From AP-15 sp963732095 (GTDB taxonomy: Bacteria > Pseudomonadota > Alphaproteobacteria > ATCC43930 > CGMCC-115725), in contig CAVSZA010000072.1 in NCBI GenBank assembly GCA_963732095.1, positions 145,613 to 209,612 of the forward strand: DNA of 64,000 nucleotides, given 5' to 3'. The notes beneath the pieces were generated by a model, which did no database searches, was not told where the DNA came from, and saw only the letters and a program-made list of their open reading frames with translations. The position numbers and the translations under genes were made by a program. Positions within the stretch are counted from its first letter, which is position 1. Every line of letters begins with the position of its first letter. Positions 1 through 9,101 of the stretch are shown piece by piece.

Positions 1-1066
1 GTGCTGGCTTGGCGCTTTCTTCGCCCGGCGCCGCGAGCGATGCGCTTGTCGGAGATCGACTGGCTCGGCTATGTCATCCTTGCCGTCGGGCTCGCCGCCT
101 TGATTATGTTCATGAAGCAAGGCGACCGGTTCTTCTGGCTCGACAATCCCATCATCCGACACGCCGGACTGCTTGCCGCTATTGCCATTCCGTTGGCGCT
201 CGTGCTGTTCTTGGTAAGGCAGCGACCGCTGCTCGACCTAGGTCTGATGGCGACGCCGACCTTTGGCTGGGCGATCGTGATCGCGACATTTTACCGTTTC
301 GGTCTCGTCATGACGGCGTTTGTCGTGCCGCAGGCGCTGACTCGTCTTCAGGGCTTCCGGATAGAGCAGATCGCAGATGCCAACATTTGGACGTTCTGGG
401 CTCAATGCGTCAGCTTTCCGCTGGCCTGGCTCTGGGCGTCACGCGGCGACCCCCGCCAGCCCTTGTCTCTCGGGCTCGCTCTTTTCGCGGCCGGGGCGTT
501 CGTCTGCACGTATCTGACGCCGCAATGGCAGGCGGGCGACTTCCGCCTGGCATTGATTTTGGTGGGTTTCGGGCAGGGCCTGTTCCTGGTGCCGACACTG
601 TTCTACGCGACGCGCGACGTGAGGCCGGAACAAGGGCCCACTGCGGCGGCGCTGTTCAACCTCAGCCGGGTCGTCGGACAAACCTTCGGCATCGGTGTCG
701 TCAGCGCGCTGCTCAGGTATCGCGAGGATTTCCATTCCGCCGTATTGGTGGAAAGCGTCAACAACACCAACTCCGCGGTCGCCGAACGCTTTAATGGTCT
801 CGTGGCGAGCTTTCTGGCCGACGCACGGCGACCCGGCGCTCGCGACCAGGCAGGCGTGGGCGTCGTTGTCGGCCATGCTCTCCAATCAGGCCTATGTGCT
901 GGCGTTCGCCGATGCGTTCGTCATCGTCGCTGCCGTACTGTGCGTGTCGGCGCTGCTCGTGCTGATGCTGCCACCCTTGCACGCGACGGTGACTAGAGCA
1001 GATGCCGCAATGGCGACAGCGCCTCCGGTGATCAGAGCGGCAACTCCAGCAGGGAACGAGAGATGA
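1..1066 (+). CDS. DHA2-family (EmrB/QacA-like) MFS drug exporter, 5'-partial, frameshifted
   Basis: Inner-membrane proton-driven multidrug exporter. The visible part is a run of hydrophobic helices, matching the C-terminal two thirds of a 14-helix EmrB-type protein; the first ~150 residues lie outside the window, so the GTG at base 1 is not the real start. The frame is broken near 820-826: the upstream frame reads VASFLADA and the sense continues in another frame as HGDPALATRQAWASLSAML, ending with the TGA at 1064-1066. This TGA overlaps the ATG of the downstream HlyD gene (ATGA), so the two are translationally coupled as in emrAB-type pumps. The single indel could be a sequencing error. Confidence 0.8.
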
Positions 1067-2266
1067 AGGCGGGTTTGAAGCGCATTGCAGTGGCGCTCGC
1101 GCTTATCGTCGTGCTGGTTCCGGCCGGCTATTATCTTTGGCGCTGGTACGATCGTTCGCGCGATGTCCAGGCCACCAACGACGCTTACGTCCGCGGCGAA
1201 ATCACGGATCTCAGCTCGCGCGTGAGCGGCTACGCGGTGGATGTGCTGTTTGATGACGGCATGCCCGTCAAGGCAACAGACGTCGTGGTGGGGATCGACC
1301 CGCGCGATTTCCGGATGGGGGTCGAAACGGCTCAGGCAGCCCTTGATCAGGCCAAGGCCGATTTGGCTGCAGTAGTCGCCAGCCGTGAACTGGGAAAATC
1401 GAAGGTCGCCGTAGCGGAAGCGGCTCTGCGCTCTGCGGAGGCGCAATCAAAGAATTCGGATACCACTTTGACGCGTGCAGCTATTCTGGCCAAGGACAAA
1501 TTCGGAACCCAGGCCGCACTCGACGACGCCCAGGCGGCAGAGGTGAAGGCCCATTCGGAGGTCGATCAGGCGACCGCCAACCTCGCTTACGAGAACCAGC
1601 AGCTTGTCGTGATCGACGCGAATGTCGGCGTAGCGAAGGCGAAGGTCGGCTCGGCCGAAGCGGCTTTGCTCTCGGCCAAGTTTGCGCTTGCAGATACCGC
1701 GGTGTGGGCACCGATCGACGGCATCGTCGCCAACCGTAAGACGCGCGTCGGCGAATATGTCGCCGCCGGCACGCACATGCTCTCGATCGTTCCGATTAAC
1801 GATCTCTGGGTGGAGGCCAATTACCGCGAGACCCAGGTCGGCCGCATGAAGGAGGGCGATCCGGTGCGCATCGACGTCGATACTTATCCCGGCCGGCCGA
1901 TCTGCGGCTATATCGAAGCGATCTTGCCGGCGGCGGGGTCGGAATTTGCGCTTGATCCCACCGGACAACGCCACGGGCAACTTCACCAAGATCGTGCGCC
2001 GCTTCACCGTGCGCATGCGGTTCAATGCCCGCGACGCCAACGCTGCTCTCGCTCGTCCCGGCATGTCGGTGGAAACGGCTGTCGCGGTCTCCACACCCGA
2101 CAACGCCTCCCCGACCGAACGAGGCAGCCGGGTCGGCTGCTCGTTCGACCCGTCGAAAGATATGGTCGAACGGACGCTCACCAAGCTACCGGAGCATCCT
2201 GGATTGGGCCGCGCTCGCCCTCAAGGCCCCTCCGGCACACAGGTTCCTGCACCCCCGGTACGCTAG
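1063..2266 (+). CDS. HlyD/EmrA-family periplasmic adaptor of the efflux pump, frameshifted
   Basis: Membrane-fusion adaptor linking the MFS exporter to an outer-membrane channel. One N-terminal membrane anchor (about residues 6-27), a lipoyl half-motif near RGEITDLSSRVSGYA, a long coiled-coil hairpin (about 90-200), and the beta-barrel region WAPIDGIVANRKTRVGEYV. The frame is lost near 1950-1960; the expected C-terminus (NATGNFTKIVRRFTVRMRFN, then ARPGMSVETAVAV) continues in the frame ending at 2266. About 400 codons after repair, close to EmrA (~390). Overlaps the exporter by 4 bases. The last ~40 residues are Pro/Arg-rich and not typical of the family. Confidence 0.8.
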
Positions 2267-2933
2267 CTCTTCGCGATAGTGTTAAGCAACGGATACCCGC
2301 AACGGTAGTGACTTACTCAGACGCCGAGTTTGACGCGCCGCTGGCAAGATCCATCGATGAGATTTTACCGAGCCTCGACCGTAAAGGTTTGACGCCGGGC
2401 TGCACGAGACCCGGCTAACGCGTCCTGAGGCTCATCCGGCGACGAGATGACGTCTGCGACCTTCAACAAACAAGGCTATCGCGTAATTCGTTGATGGGCC
2501 GTCCCCGTCCTCAGGGCCCCTCGGGCACAGAGATTCCGGCAGCGCCGGACACTAGCGCCTTCGGCTCTGGGGTCGATAGCGGTCGTCAAACCAACACGGG
2601 GCATCCGCTTGAGCGTTAGACTTCGCCTGCTCGGAAGCTTCGAAGTTGCATCGACCGGCTCCGCGCCCACATAAGAACGTATCAGAAACATCGTCGTCGG
2701 TGATGTCGCCCCTACTTCGCTATTCGCTGCTAATTCCCTGCCAAGACCCGCGGCAGGGAAAGAAGCTTCCCTGCTATGCGAGGGGAGACATCTCGTAAGT
2801 GTTGATTTGTTTAGTTTATCCGCGGAATTGAGAATATTTTCCCGCGGTTTCCCTGTCGGCAGGGAAAAAATCGCAGCGTGGCTCTTCATCCGCGGCTCCT
2901 GCTATCATGCCCGCGAGAGGAGAGGATCTGGGT
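2267..2933. other. Intergenic region with a diverged short repeat and TTCCC/GGGAA palindromes
   Basis: No convincing gene. Two things stand out. A ~50-base segment at about 2219-2265 recurs, diverged, at about 2508-2556 (shared core 'ggcccctc.ggcaca.ag.ttcc'). Between about 2735 and 2870 several inverted 'ttccctg ... cagggaa' blocks cluster just upstream of the Rieske dioxygenase gene; they could be an operator or a dispersed palindromic repeat. The second half is more AT-rich (2790-2840) than its surroundings, as expected for a promoter region. Confidence 0.4.
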
Positions 2934-4271
2934 ATGGGCGCCACTCGGAAATACGCCGTCATCGACCCCGCCACCGGCAAACTCGATCGCCGCATCTTCA
3001 GCGATGAGGCGGTCTATGACGACGAGATGGCGAAGATCTTCGGGCGCGCCTGGCTGATGATCGGGCATGAGAGCCTGGTGCCCGGGCCCGACGATTTCTT
3101 CTTGACCTACATGGGCGAAGACCCGGTCATCCTGACCCGCGACGGAGAGGGCCGGCTGCATGCGCTCCTCAACATGTGCCGCCACCGCGGCAACCGCGTG
3201 TGCCGCGTCGACGACGGCAACGCCAAGCGCTTCATGTGCACCTATCACGGCTGGACCTACCGCAACGACGGCGCCCTTGAATACGTCCCCGGCGAGACGG
3301 AGGCCTATTACGGCGCGCTCGACAGGCCGTCCCTCGGTCTGATCGAGGCCCGCGTCGAGACGTATGCGGGGATCGTCTTCGCGACTTGGGCCAAAGACGC
3401 CCCGAGCCTCGAGGCTTATCTGGGCGACGCGCGCTGGTATCTCGACACCGTGTTCAATCGGCGGGATGGCGGCATGCAGGCCCTAGGCCCGATGAAATGG
3501 CTCGAGCCGGTCAACTGGAAGCCACTGGTGGACAACTGTTCGGACAATTATCACGTCCCGACCAGCCATCTCTCCAGCGCCCGGGTCCAGACCCGCTATC
3601 TCGGCCGCCCGCGGCTGTCGCACGAGGACCAGTTCGCGAGCCCCACCAGGCACGCTTTTGTCAACGGGCACTCGCTCACCTTCCGCGACGCGGATGACGG
3701 CGTCCCCCGCTTCGTGCACGGCATGTCGAGCGAGACGATGCGGCTCTTCCAGGAGTATCACGACGCAACCATGCCCGAGGTCGAGCGGCGGCTCGGCACA
3801 TTGCGCGCTCGCCGGGTGCAGCTCGCCAACCACTCGATCTTCCCGAACGGGATTCTCGGCCTTCGACTGGCCCTTCCGCGCGGGCCGCTCAAGACCGAGT
3901 TCTGGCACTTCGTGCTGCTGGAACGCGATGCGCCGGAGGAGATCAAGCGCGCGATCCGTGTCGGGAGCCAAGCCAACAATGGCGCCGCCGGCATGTTCGA
4001 GCAGGACGACGTCGACAACTGGCGTCAGGTGACCGCCGCGAGTACCAGCCGCTTCGGGCGCCGTAACCCGCAGGATCTGTCGATGGGCCTGGGGCATGCG
4101 GGGCCGCATCCGGACTATCCGGGGCTCGTCTCCGAGCGCTACATCTCGGAGAACAACCAGCGCCTCTTCTATCGGCGCTGGGAAGAGTTCATGAACGCAG
4201 AGAGCTGGGCCGACATCCCGCTCGGCCCGATCACAGCCCCTTTCGACGGCACCGCGACGATGCGGGGCTAA
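2934..4271 (+). CDS. Rieske aromatic-ring-hydroxylating dioxygenase, large (alpha) subunit
   Basis: Catalytic subunit of a two- or three-component non-heme iron oxygenase that cis-dihydroxylates or monooxygenates an aromatic acid or hydrocarbon using electrons from a reductase (not in the window). Rieske [2Fe-2S] ligands C82, H84, C102, H105 (pattern CRH-X17-CTYH). The mononuclear iron site is visible as NCSDNYHVPTSH with H207 and H212. The C-terminal FEQDDVDNW segment is typical of toluene/biphenyl-type large subunits. 445 residues, normal length. ATG 2934 is preferred over 2907 because the purine-rich stretch at 2916-2925 sits 8-9 bases before it. The beta subunit follows after ~80 bases. 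Substrate cannot be told from sequence. Confidence 0.93.
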   Translation: MGATRKYAVIDPATGKLDRRIFSDEAVYDDEMAKIFGRAWLMIGHESLVPGPDDFFLTYMGEDPVILTRDGEGRLHALLNMCRHRGNRVCRVDDGNAKRFMCTYHGWTYRNDGALEYVPGETEAYYGALDRPSLGLIEARVETYAGIVFATWAKDAPSLEAYLGDARWYLDTVFNRRDGGMQALGPMKWLEPVNWKPLVDNCSDNYHVPTSHLSSARVQTRYLGRPRLSHEDQFASPTRHAFVNGHSLTFRDADDGVPRFVHGMSSETMRLFQEYHDATMPEVERRLGTLRARRVQLANHSIFPNGILGLRLALPRGPLKTEFWHFVLLERDAPEEIKRAIRVGSQANNGAAGMFEQDDVDNWRQVTAASTSRFGRRNPQDLSMGLGHAGPHPDYPGLVSERYISENNQRLFYRRWEEFMNAESWADIPLGPITAPFDGTATMRG

Positions 4272-4302
4272 GCAGACATGCATAGACCCGTCCACGCATC
4301 AA

Positions 4303-4341
4303 TTTTCTCCTCTCCCCCCGGAATTGGGGGGAGAGGGTAAG
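4303..4341. repeat. CTCTCCCC/GGGGAGAG hairpin repeat between dioxygenase subunit genes
   Basis: Inverted repeat: cctctcccccc, a short loop, ggggggagagg. It belongs to a family seen again at 15,275-15,415, 29,809-29,851, 35,859-35,912 and 43,304-43,366. It lies between alpha and beta genes and may stabilise the upstream mRNA or attenuate transcription; it has no T-tract. Confidence 0.6.
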
Positions 4342-4354
4342 AAACGAGCGGACT

Positions 4355-4882
4355 GTGGCGCCCCCTTTAATGCTGACCCCGAAGCAGGCCCTGTGGCTCG
4401 AGCTGATGCAATTCTACATCCGCGAGGCGTGGCTGCTCGACGAGCGCAGACTCAAGGAATGGCTCGATCTCTTCACCGAGGATGTCCTCTACTTCATGCC
4501 GCGTCGCAAGAACGTCCCGCGCCGCGAGGTGCACCGCGAGCTGACGCCGCTGGGCGATCTGGCGATCCTCGAGGAGGACAAGCGCTACCTCGAAATGCGG
4601 GTGGCCCGGCTCGACACCGGGATGGCCTGGGCCGAGGATCCCCCGTCGCGCACCCGTCACCTGATCGGCAATCTCGAAGCGGCGCCGCTGCAGAACGGGG
4701 AGGTGCATGCCAAGACCGCGTTTCTGGTGTACCGCTCGCACCTGGAAACGGATCATCAGCTCCTCTCCGGCTACCGCGAAGACCTGCTGCGCAAGGTGGA
4801 GGGCGCGTGGAAGGTGAAGAGGCGCACAATCGTGCTCGACGCCAACGTGCTCCTCGACAAAAATCTCAGTGTCTTCCTCTAG
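4355..4882 (+). CDS. Ring-hydroxylating dioxygenase small (beta) subunit
   Basis: Structural subunit of the alpha3beta3 oxygenase, NTF2/SnoaL-like cone fold. About 171-175 residues, the family's normal size. Recognisable segments: an N-terminal helix ending in FYIREAWLLDERR, LFTEDVLYFMPRR, and the C-terminal WKVKRRTIVLDANVLLDKNLSVFL. Start is either GTG 4355 or ATG 4370; the ATG gives a more usual N-terminus. Immediately downstream of the alpha subunit in the same direction, so almost surely co-transcribed despite the hairpin repeat between them. Confidence 0.88.
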   Translation: MAPPLMLTPKQALWLELMQFYIREAWLLDERRLKEWLDLFTEDVLYFMPRRKNVPRREVHRELTPLGDLAILEEDKRYLEMRVARLDTGMAWAEDPPSRTRHLIGNLEAAPLQNGEVHAKTAFLVYRSHLETDHQLLSGYREDLLRKVEGAWKVKRRTIVLDANVLLDKNLSVFL

Positions 4883-4893
4883 CTCTAGCCAAT

Positions 4894-5460
4894 TCAGCTC
4901 TGTCTGCAGGCGGCAAGAAAGAACGCCACCGTGCGGGACATGCGGCGCAATTTCAGCGCGCAGCGCTGTGAGGCGCTCTCCGAACAGCGCGCGCATCGAC
5001 ATCGAGAACAGGAGCAGCTCGATAAGTGGCGTGCGGTGGCGCGGCGGTCGCCGGCGAACGCCGACAGCTTGTCGGATTCCGCGATCTCACCCAGAAGGCG
5101 AGCGACGGCTTCGCTCGCCGCGCTCCTGCGCCATCCGCCTGACGCTGGCCGCCAGATCCGGAAACCGGCCTGCTTCGGCACCGCCGCTCGGATCAGTCCG
5201 ACCATCTCGGCCGCCAGGACCTTCCGCAGAATCGCGACGGCGATGCTCGCCAGGCGCTCCTCGATGGTCGCCCCCTTTGGCACGATGCTCTCGAAAGAAC
5301 GGATGATGTCGCGCACGTGGGATGTCATCACCGCGGTGAACACCGCCTCCTGGCCGGGGAACCGCGCACAGATCATCGACTTTCCGGCACGCGCGACATC
5401 GGCGCTCGCGTCGACGCTCTCGCCCTCGAACCCGCGCTCGAGAAACACCTTCGCCTCTTG
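4894..5460 (-). pseudogene. TetR/AcrR-family regulator, decayed
   Basis: Remnant of a one-component repressor. The N-terminal helix-turn-helix is seen as KVFLERGFEGESVDASAD followed by ARFPGQEAVFTAV, matching the TetR pattern, but an in-frame TAG lies five codons before KVFLERG, so the first ~20 residues are missing. The C-terminal ligand domain runs in frame to about 5040, then the expected sense (MSMRALFGERLTALRAEIAP) continues in another frame, and the last residues (TVAFFLAACRQS) return to the first. With a missing N-terminus and two compensating shifts it is probably non-functional, or the sequence has errors. Its position, convergent with the dioxygenase genes, suggests it once controlled them. 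Confidence 0.7.
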
Positions 5461-5719
5461 CTATGCGCATACGAGGCGGCTGGACAAATCGCGAGAGATC
5501 GTCGAGCGATCGCGCGCGATCACCCCTGTCGCGGTAGCGAGGCCACTTTCCAAAACGCCGAGCTTCGCGAGATGTTCCTGTCCGGCCGGCGCTTGGCGGC
5601 CGGCGGAGGCGGTATCAGCCAGACCCGCCGTCTCGCCGCGATCCTCGCCGGCGATGTGGCGGTGTATCGGCGTTTGCAGCTATGCTTGGCCGACAATGTC
5701 CCGAGAGGGAGTTACAGTA

Positions 5720-6475
5720 ATGGCACGCAACGGCGATCTTCCGATCACCGATCGGATATTGGCAATCCGCGAACGTTGGCACACGAAGCGGCATCCGTTC
5801 TTTCTCGCCTTTGGCGAAGGGAAATTGCCGCTGAGGGCGCTGGGCCGGTATCAGGCACTGCACTACCATTTCGTGTCGCGGGCATTGGCGAGCTTTGGGA
5901 TGCTCTATGCCCGCGGCTATCATTTCGAGGACGTGCGCAAGATGATTGCCGAGAATATCGCCGAGGAGGAGGGGCTGAAGGCGATCCCGGAGCCGGGTCA
6001 CGAGCCGCATGACCACAACGAACTGATCCTGCGCTTCTGCCGCGCCGCGGGGCTCAGCGACGATGAGGTGCGCAATACGAAAATGCCGCCCGCTTGGTGG
6101 GCGCGCTCGCTCTACATGTACCACACAACCGCCAATGAGCCGGTCGGCGTGATTCTGGCGATGCAGACGACCCAAGAGGGTCAGATGCCGGGGTTGATCA
6201 GCGAGGTCCTGCTGCCGGCTTTCGAGAAGCATTACGGGTTCAGGCTGAACTCGCCGGAGATCGAGTTTTTCACCGAGCACGACGCCGCCGATGTCGAGCA
6301 CAGCCGCCGCCAAATCGCGCTGTGCGGCCGCTATCTCGATACGCCGCAGCTCCAAGAGCGGGCCGCGCAAGTAGCCGAGGAGATCTGCGAATTGCGCTGG
6401 GCCTCGATCTCCGAGCTCTATCGCTCGGAAATGTTGGGCGAGAAGGAAATCCTGCCGCCGGGGGTCGCCAGATAA
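5720..6475 (+). CDS. Heme-oxygenase-like (TenA/PqqC/CADD-type) iron enzyme
   Basis: All-helical protein of 251 residues in the TenA_THI-4/PqqC/'iron-containing redox enzyme' superfamily. Candidate di-iron ligands of the heme-oxygenase-like diiron oxidase type: Glu in NIAEEEG, His in GHEPHDHNE, and the helix FFTEHDAADVEHSRR, which fits the H-X3-D-X2/3-H pattern. Conserved HTTANEPVGVILAMQTTQEG. ATG 5720 is preceded by gagaggga with good spacing. It lies next to a Rieske dioxygenase and points the same way, so it may take part in the same aromatic pathway, as an oxidase or decarboxylase, but the substrate is unknown. Thiaminase TenA is less likely because of the acidic/His motifs. Confidence 0.75.
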   Translation: MARNGDLPITDRILAIRERWHTKRHPFFLAFGEGKLPLRALGRYQALHYHFVSRALASFGMLYARGYHFEDVRKMIAENIAEEEGLKAIPEPGHEPHDHNELILRFCRAAGLSDDEVRNTKMPPAWWARSLYMYHTTANEPVGVILAMQTTQEGQMPGLISEVLLPAFEKHYGFRLNSPEIEFFTEHDAADVEHSRRQIALCGRYLDTPQLQERAAQVAEEICELRWASISELYRSEMLGEKEILPPGVAR

Positions 6476-6509
6476 TTCCGACCGCCCGGCTGGGCCAGCA
6501 ACAAAAAAG

Positions 6510-6962
6510 CTATTTGATCGTGCCGCGATGTCCGGTGGAACACGTGCATGCCGAACCGCTGCGAACGGAGCCGGGGGAGGAGGCCAGCGAGCAGCGGTCG
6601 TAGGGCGTGACGCAGAGGTAGTATTGCGCAGGCTGCGCGGCTCCGCCGCTCGGATCCGCTCCGCCGTAGATGCTCCCCGAGCTGTTGCCCGGCGCGGCGC
6701 CAAACCCGCTCATGCCACCAGACATTCCGCCCATTCCACCGCTCATGCCTCCGGGGGTCATGCCGCCCATGCCACCCCCCGTCATGCCGCCCATCGCGCC
6801 ACCCATGCCGCCCGCGGTTCCGCCACCCATGCCGCCGACGAGCACGACGGTACTGCCGGCACCGGACACGTCAGCGGCGAGCGGCAACTCGACCGCCATC
6901 GATCCCAGAGAAAGGACCGATGCAGGCGCAAGAAACACAAGCGCTGGCAGCCACTTGTGCAT
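6510..6962 (-). CDS. Secreted Gly/Met-rich repeat protein, unknown function
   Basis: 150 residues. N-terminal signal peptide (MHKWLPALVFLAPASVLSLG, cleavage near residue 22). Residues ~40-90 are a low-complexity array of GGM, GGMGG and GGMTPGGM units. The C-terminus, about residues 108-150, contains four cysteines (LCVTPYDRC and CTCSTG). On minus, AGAGGG lies a few bases before the ATG. No family recognised. Methionine-rich periplasmic segments can bind copper, but that is only a guess here. Convergent with the upstream oxidase gene. Composition differs clearly from the neighbours. Confidence 0.65.
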   Translation of the reverse strand: MHKWLPALVFLAPASVLSLGSMAVELPLAADVSGAGSTVVLVGGMGGGTAGGMGGAMGGMTGGGMGGMTPGGMSGGMGGMSGGMSGFGAAPGNSSGSIYGGADPSGGAAQPAQYYLCVTPYDRCSLASSPGSVRSGSACTCSTGHRGTIK

Positions 6963-7055
6963 GGGACCCTCTTATCCTTGTCTTTAGCGCGAACAGAGTC
7001 AACAAGGCGAAAGCTACTGTAAAGCAGCAGCCTGCGCTATGAGAAAAAGAGCACA

Positions 7056-8273
7056 TCAAACATTGCCGGCAAGGAGGGGTTCCCCGGGTTGCTTGTCGCC
7101 GAGACGCAGCAACGGCACAAAAGCGAACGCCACGGCGGTAGATGCGGCCGACACCAGGATCAAGGGATCGAGTTGGCGCTGAAACAGATGTTCGTACAGG
7201 AGGGAACCAAGATTATCGGAAAGCGCCGCGGTAAAATTGGTGACAGACATCAAAGCCGCGAAGGCGAAGCCTTCCGAGCGAGGCGGGCAATAATCCGCAG
7301 CCAGGCTCAAGGTCGCCACAAAGGCGACCATGGTTGCGATCCCGCTGAAGAAGTTGATCGCCGCTGCCAGGGCTTCGCTCCACAGCAGCAGGAAGGCTGC
7401 GGTCGTCACGATGCCGAGCGCTATGCTCAAATTGAGCAGCGCCTTTGCCGTAATACCCTTCAGAAACCGGCGGTACAGCAGAGCGCCGGCGATCCACCCC
7501 GCCGAATTGATCGATCCGAGTATCCCGATGTACTCTTGCGAAAATTTCAAGTCGTCGGTCATGTGATAATAGAGTGGCGTACCAAGCCCAGGGTTGAGGT
7601 AATAGACAAACAGAAAGAGCGCAATGATCCAGAGGTCGCGTAGGGTGAAGGCGGCTAGCAGGCTCGCGAAAGTCCGTTTCATCTCGAGCAGATCGACGCG
7701 GCTGTGCGGCTCGCGGATCAGAAACGCACCGGCAAAGACCACAATAAACGGGGCGACGGCGATGACCGCGGCGGCTCCGTGTAGCGCCCCAGCCGGCGAC
7801 AGCCTTTCGACCAGCTCACCGCCGATAAAGCCGCAGGCCATTGCGGCGATGTTGAACCACAGCCACTGCTGATTGACGAAGGCATCGCTGGCGCTGAATT
7901 TTTGGCCGTTCTCGACCAGAATAGCGCCGCACACGGTGCTCGATATCGCCATGCCGTAGGCGGAGAGCAGTAGGGCGACAATAATTTCGCCCGGCGAGGT
8001 GATCTGCGCCACCCAGCAATACGCACCCGCCGCCATCAAATTGGCGAGAACAAGGTACGACTTTCGGCGATAGCCAAAGAGGGGCAGGAAATCCGAAACG
8101 ATCCCGTAGACCGGCTTGATGATCCAGGGAAGGTTGAGGACCGTCAGATAGGCGGTGACCTGGACCGGCGTCCACCCATAGGTCTGTTTCAGAAAATAAT
8201 TCAGCGGCTGGGCGATCAGCCCGCCGGTCTGCCCAATGCCTTCGACGATATAGACCAGCGCAAAAAACAGCAT
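7056..8273 (-). CDS. BT1-family (folate-biopterin type) MFS transporter
   Basis: Inner-membrane transporter of 405 residues with about 12 hydrophobic helices. The N-terminal segment (YGWTPVQVTAYLTVLNLPW, then IIKPVYGIVSDFLPLFGYRR) is the hallmark of the BT1/FBT family of pterin and folate carriers. Bacterial members have mostly unknown substrates. It is single in its direction, with RidA downstream on the same strand in map order (i.e. RidA is upstream in transcription, ~87 bases away), so it may share an operon with the RidA and threonine-synthase-like genes. Confidence 0.8.
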   Translation of the reverse strand: MLFFALVYIVEGIGQTGGLIAQPLNYFLKQTYGWTPVQVTAYLTVLNLPWIIKPVYGIVSDFLPLFGYRRKSYLVLANLMAAGAYCWVAQITSPGEIIVALLLSAYGMAISSTVCGAILVENGQKFSASDAFVNQQWLWFNIAAMACGFIGGELVERLSPAGALHGAAAVIAVAPFIVVFAGAFLIREPHSRVDLLEMKRTFASLLAAFTLRDLWIIALFLFVYYLNPGLGTPLYYHMTDDLKFSQEYIGILGSINSAGWIAGALLYRRFLKGITAKALLNLSIALGIVTTAAFLLLWSEALAAAINFFSGIATMVAFVATLSLAADYCPPRSEGFAFAALMSVTNFTAALSDNLGSLLYEHLFQRQLDPLILVSAASTAVAFAFVPLLRLGDKQPGEPLLAGNV

Positions 8274-8360
8274 GAGCCGGCTGATCTGCCGGCTCTCGTC
8301 ATCACGGGTGGAGGTGCGGGACGTCTCGGCGGACCCCTGGGGCGGACCCCTGCGGCGGGC

Positions 8361-8825
8361 TTATCTGACCGCGACAATGACCTCGATCTCGACCGGTATC
8401 CCGCCGGGCAGCGAGCTCATGCCAACAGCGGAGCGCGCATGCCGCCCGCGCTCGCCAAACACCTCGACAAACAGATCGGAGCAGCCGTTGACGACTTTCG
8501 GATGATCCTCGAAATCGGGCGCGGCATTGACCATCCCGAGCACCTTGACAATGTCCTCCACGCGATCGAGATCGCCGCCGAGCGCATCCTTTATCGCCGC
8601 GATCAGCACGAGCCCGACGCCGCGCGCGTGACGATACCCTTCGTCGATCGACATGTCGGAGCCGAGCTTGCCTTTTGGCATTGTGCCGCCGGGGTTGTCA
8701 GGCGGGCCCTTGCCCGAAAGATAGAGCAGATCGTCCACGCGCTTGGCGTGGACATAGTTGCCGAGTGGGCCGCCGACTTGCGGCAGTGTCAGTCCGAGTT
8801 CCTTTAACCGCTGCTCGATGCTCAT
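8361..8825 (-). CDS. RidA/YjgF-family enamine/imine deaminase
   Basis: 154 residues, the long RidA subclass (about 150-155). Characteristic start LKELGLTLPQVGGPLGNYV, LLYLSGKGP, and C-terminal GRHARSAVGMSSLPGG with the conserved Arg that binds the carboxylate in active RidA proteins, then VEIEVIVAVR. RidA hydrolyses reactive enamines released by PLP enzymes such as threonine dehydratase. It follows a PLP-dependent threonine-synthase-like gene on the same strand, separated only by a small lipoprotein gene, so a detoxifying role for that enzyme is a reasonable inference. AGGAG upstream of the ATG. Confidence 0.9.
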   Translation of the reverse strand: MSIEQRLKELGLTLPQVGGPLGNYVHAKRVDDLLYLSGKGPPDNPGGTMPKGKLGSDMSIDEGYRHARGVGLVLIAAIKDALGGDLDRVEDIVKVLGMVNAAPDFEDHPKVVNGCSDLFVEVFGERGRHARSAVGMSSLPGGIPVEIEVIVAVR

Positions 8826-8844
8826 GTCCCTGTCTCCTGCTGTG

Positions 8845-9093
8845 TCATCGGCACCGATATCTGCCGATCTGCGCGCTGCCGTCCTGATCGTAGGCGATCA
8901 ATTCGGCATTTTTGCCCAATGTCCGGCAGTGGACCTGCGCGACGGAGTTCGCAACGTCGCTTGGCGTGTTGTCGGGATACCAGCGCAAGGTTATCCCGTC
9001 CGATGATTGGTCGATCGTCCAAGGTGGTCCGCTGCAAGCTGGAAGGCAAAGTAAAATCGCAACCCCAGCGGCCCCGATCGCGGATTTCGGCAT
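8845..9093 (-). CDS. Small outer-membrane-type lipoprotein
   Basis: 82 residues from ATG at 9093. Signal peptide II with lipobox L17-P18-A19-C20. The mature part (LRWYPDNTPSDVANSVAQVH, LIAYDQDGSAQIGRYRC) matches short lipoproteins that I associate with Rhizobiales genomes; function unknown. A longer start at 9129 would overlap the threonine-synthase-like gene and lengthen the signal peptide; the shorter one gives a normal signal. Two Cys in the mature part may form a disulfide. Confidence 0.7.
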   Translation of the reverse strand: MPKSAIGAAGVAILLCLPACSGPPWTIDQSSDGITLRWYPDNTPSDVANSVAQVHCRTLGKNAELIAYDQDGSAQIGRYRCR

Positions 9094-9101
9094 CGACACT
9101 A

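Noticed and set aside
2476..2889. 137-codon minus-strand open frame
   Set aside because: Lies in a palindrome-rich intergenic region, no family pattern, no RBS; judged chance.
4324..4971. Long plus-strand frame over the beta-subunit gene
   Set aside because: Arg/Ala/Gly-rich shadow of the dioxygenase beta subunit and decayed TetR gene.
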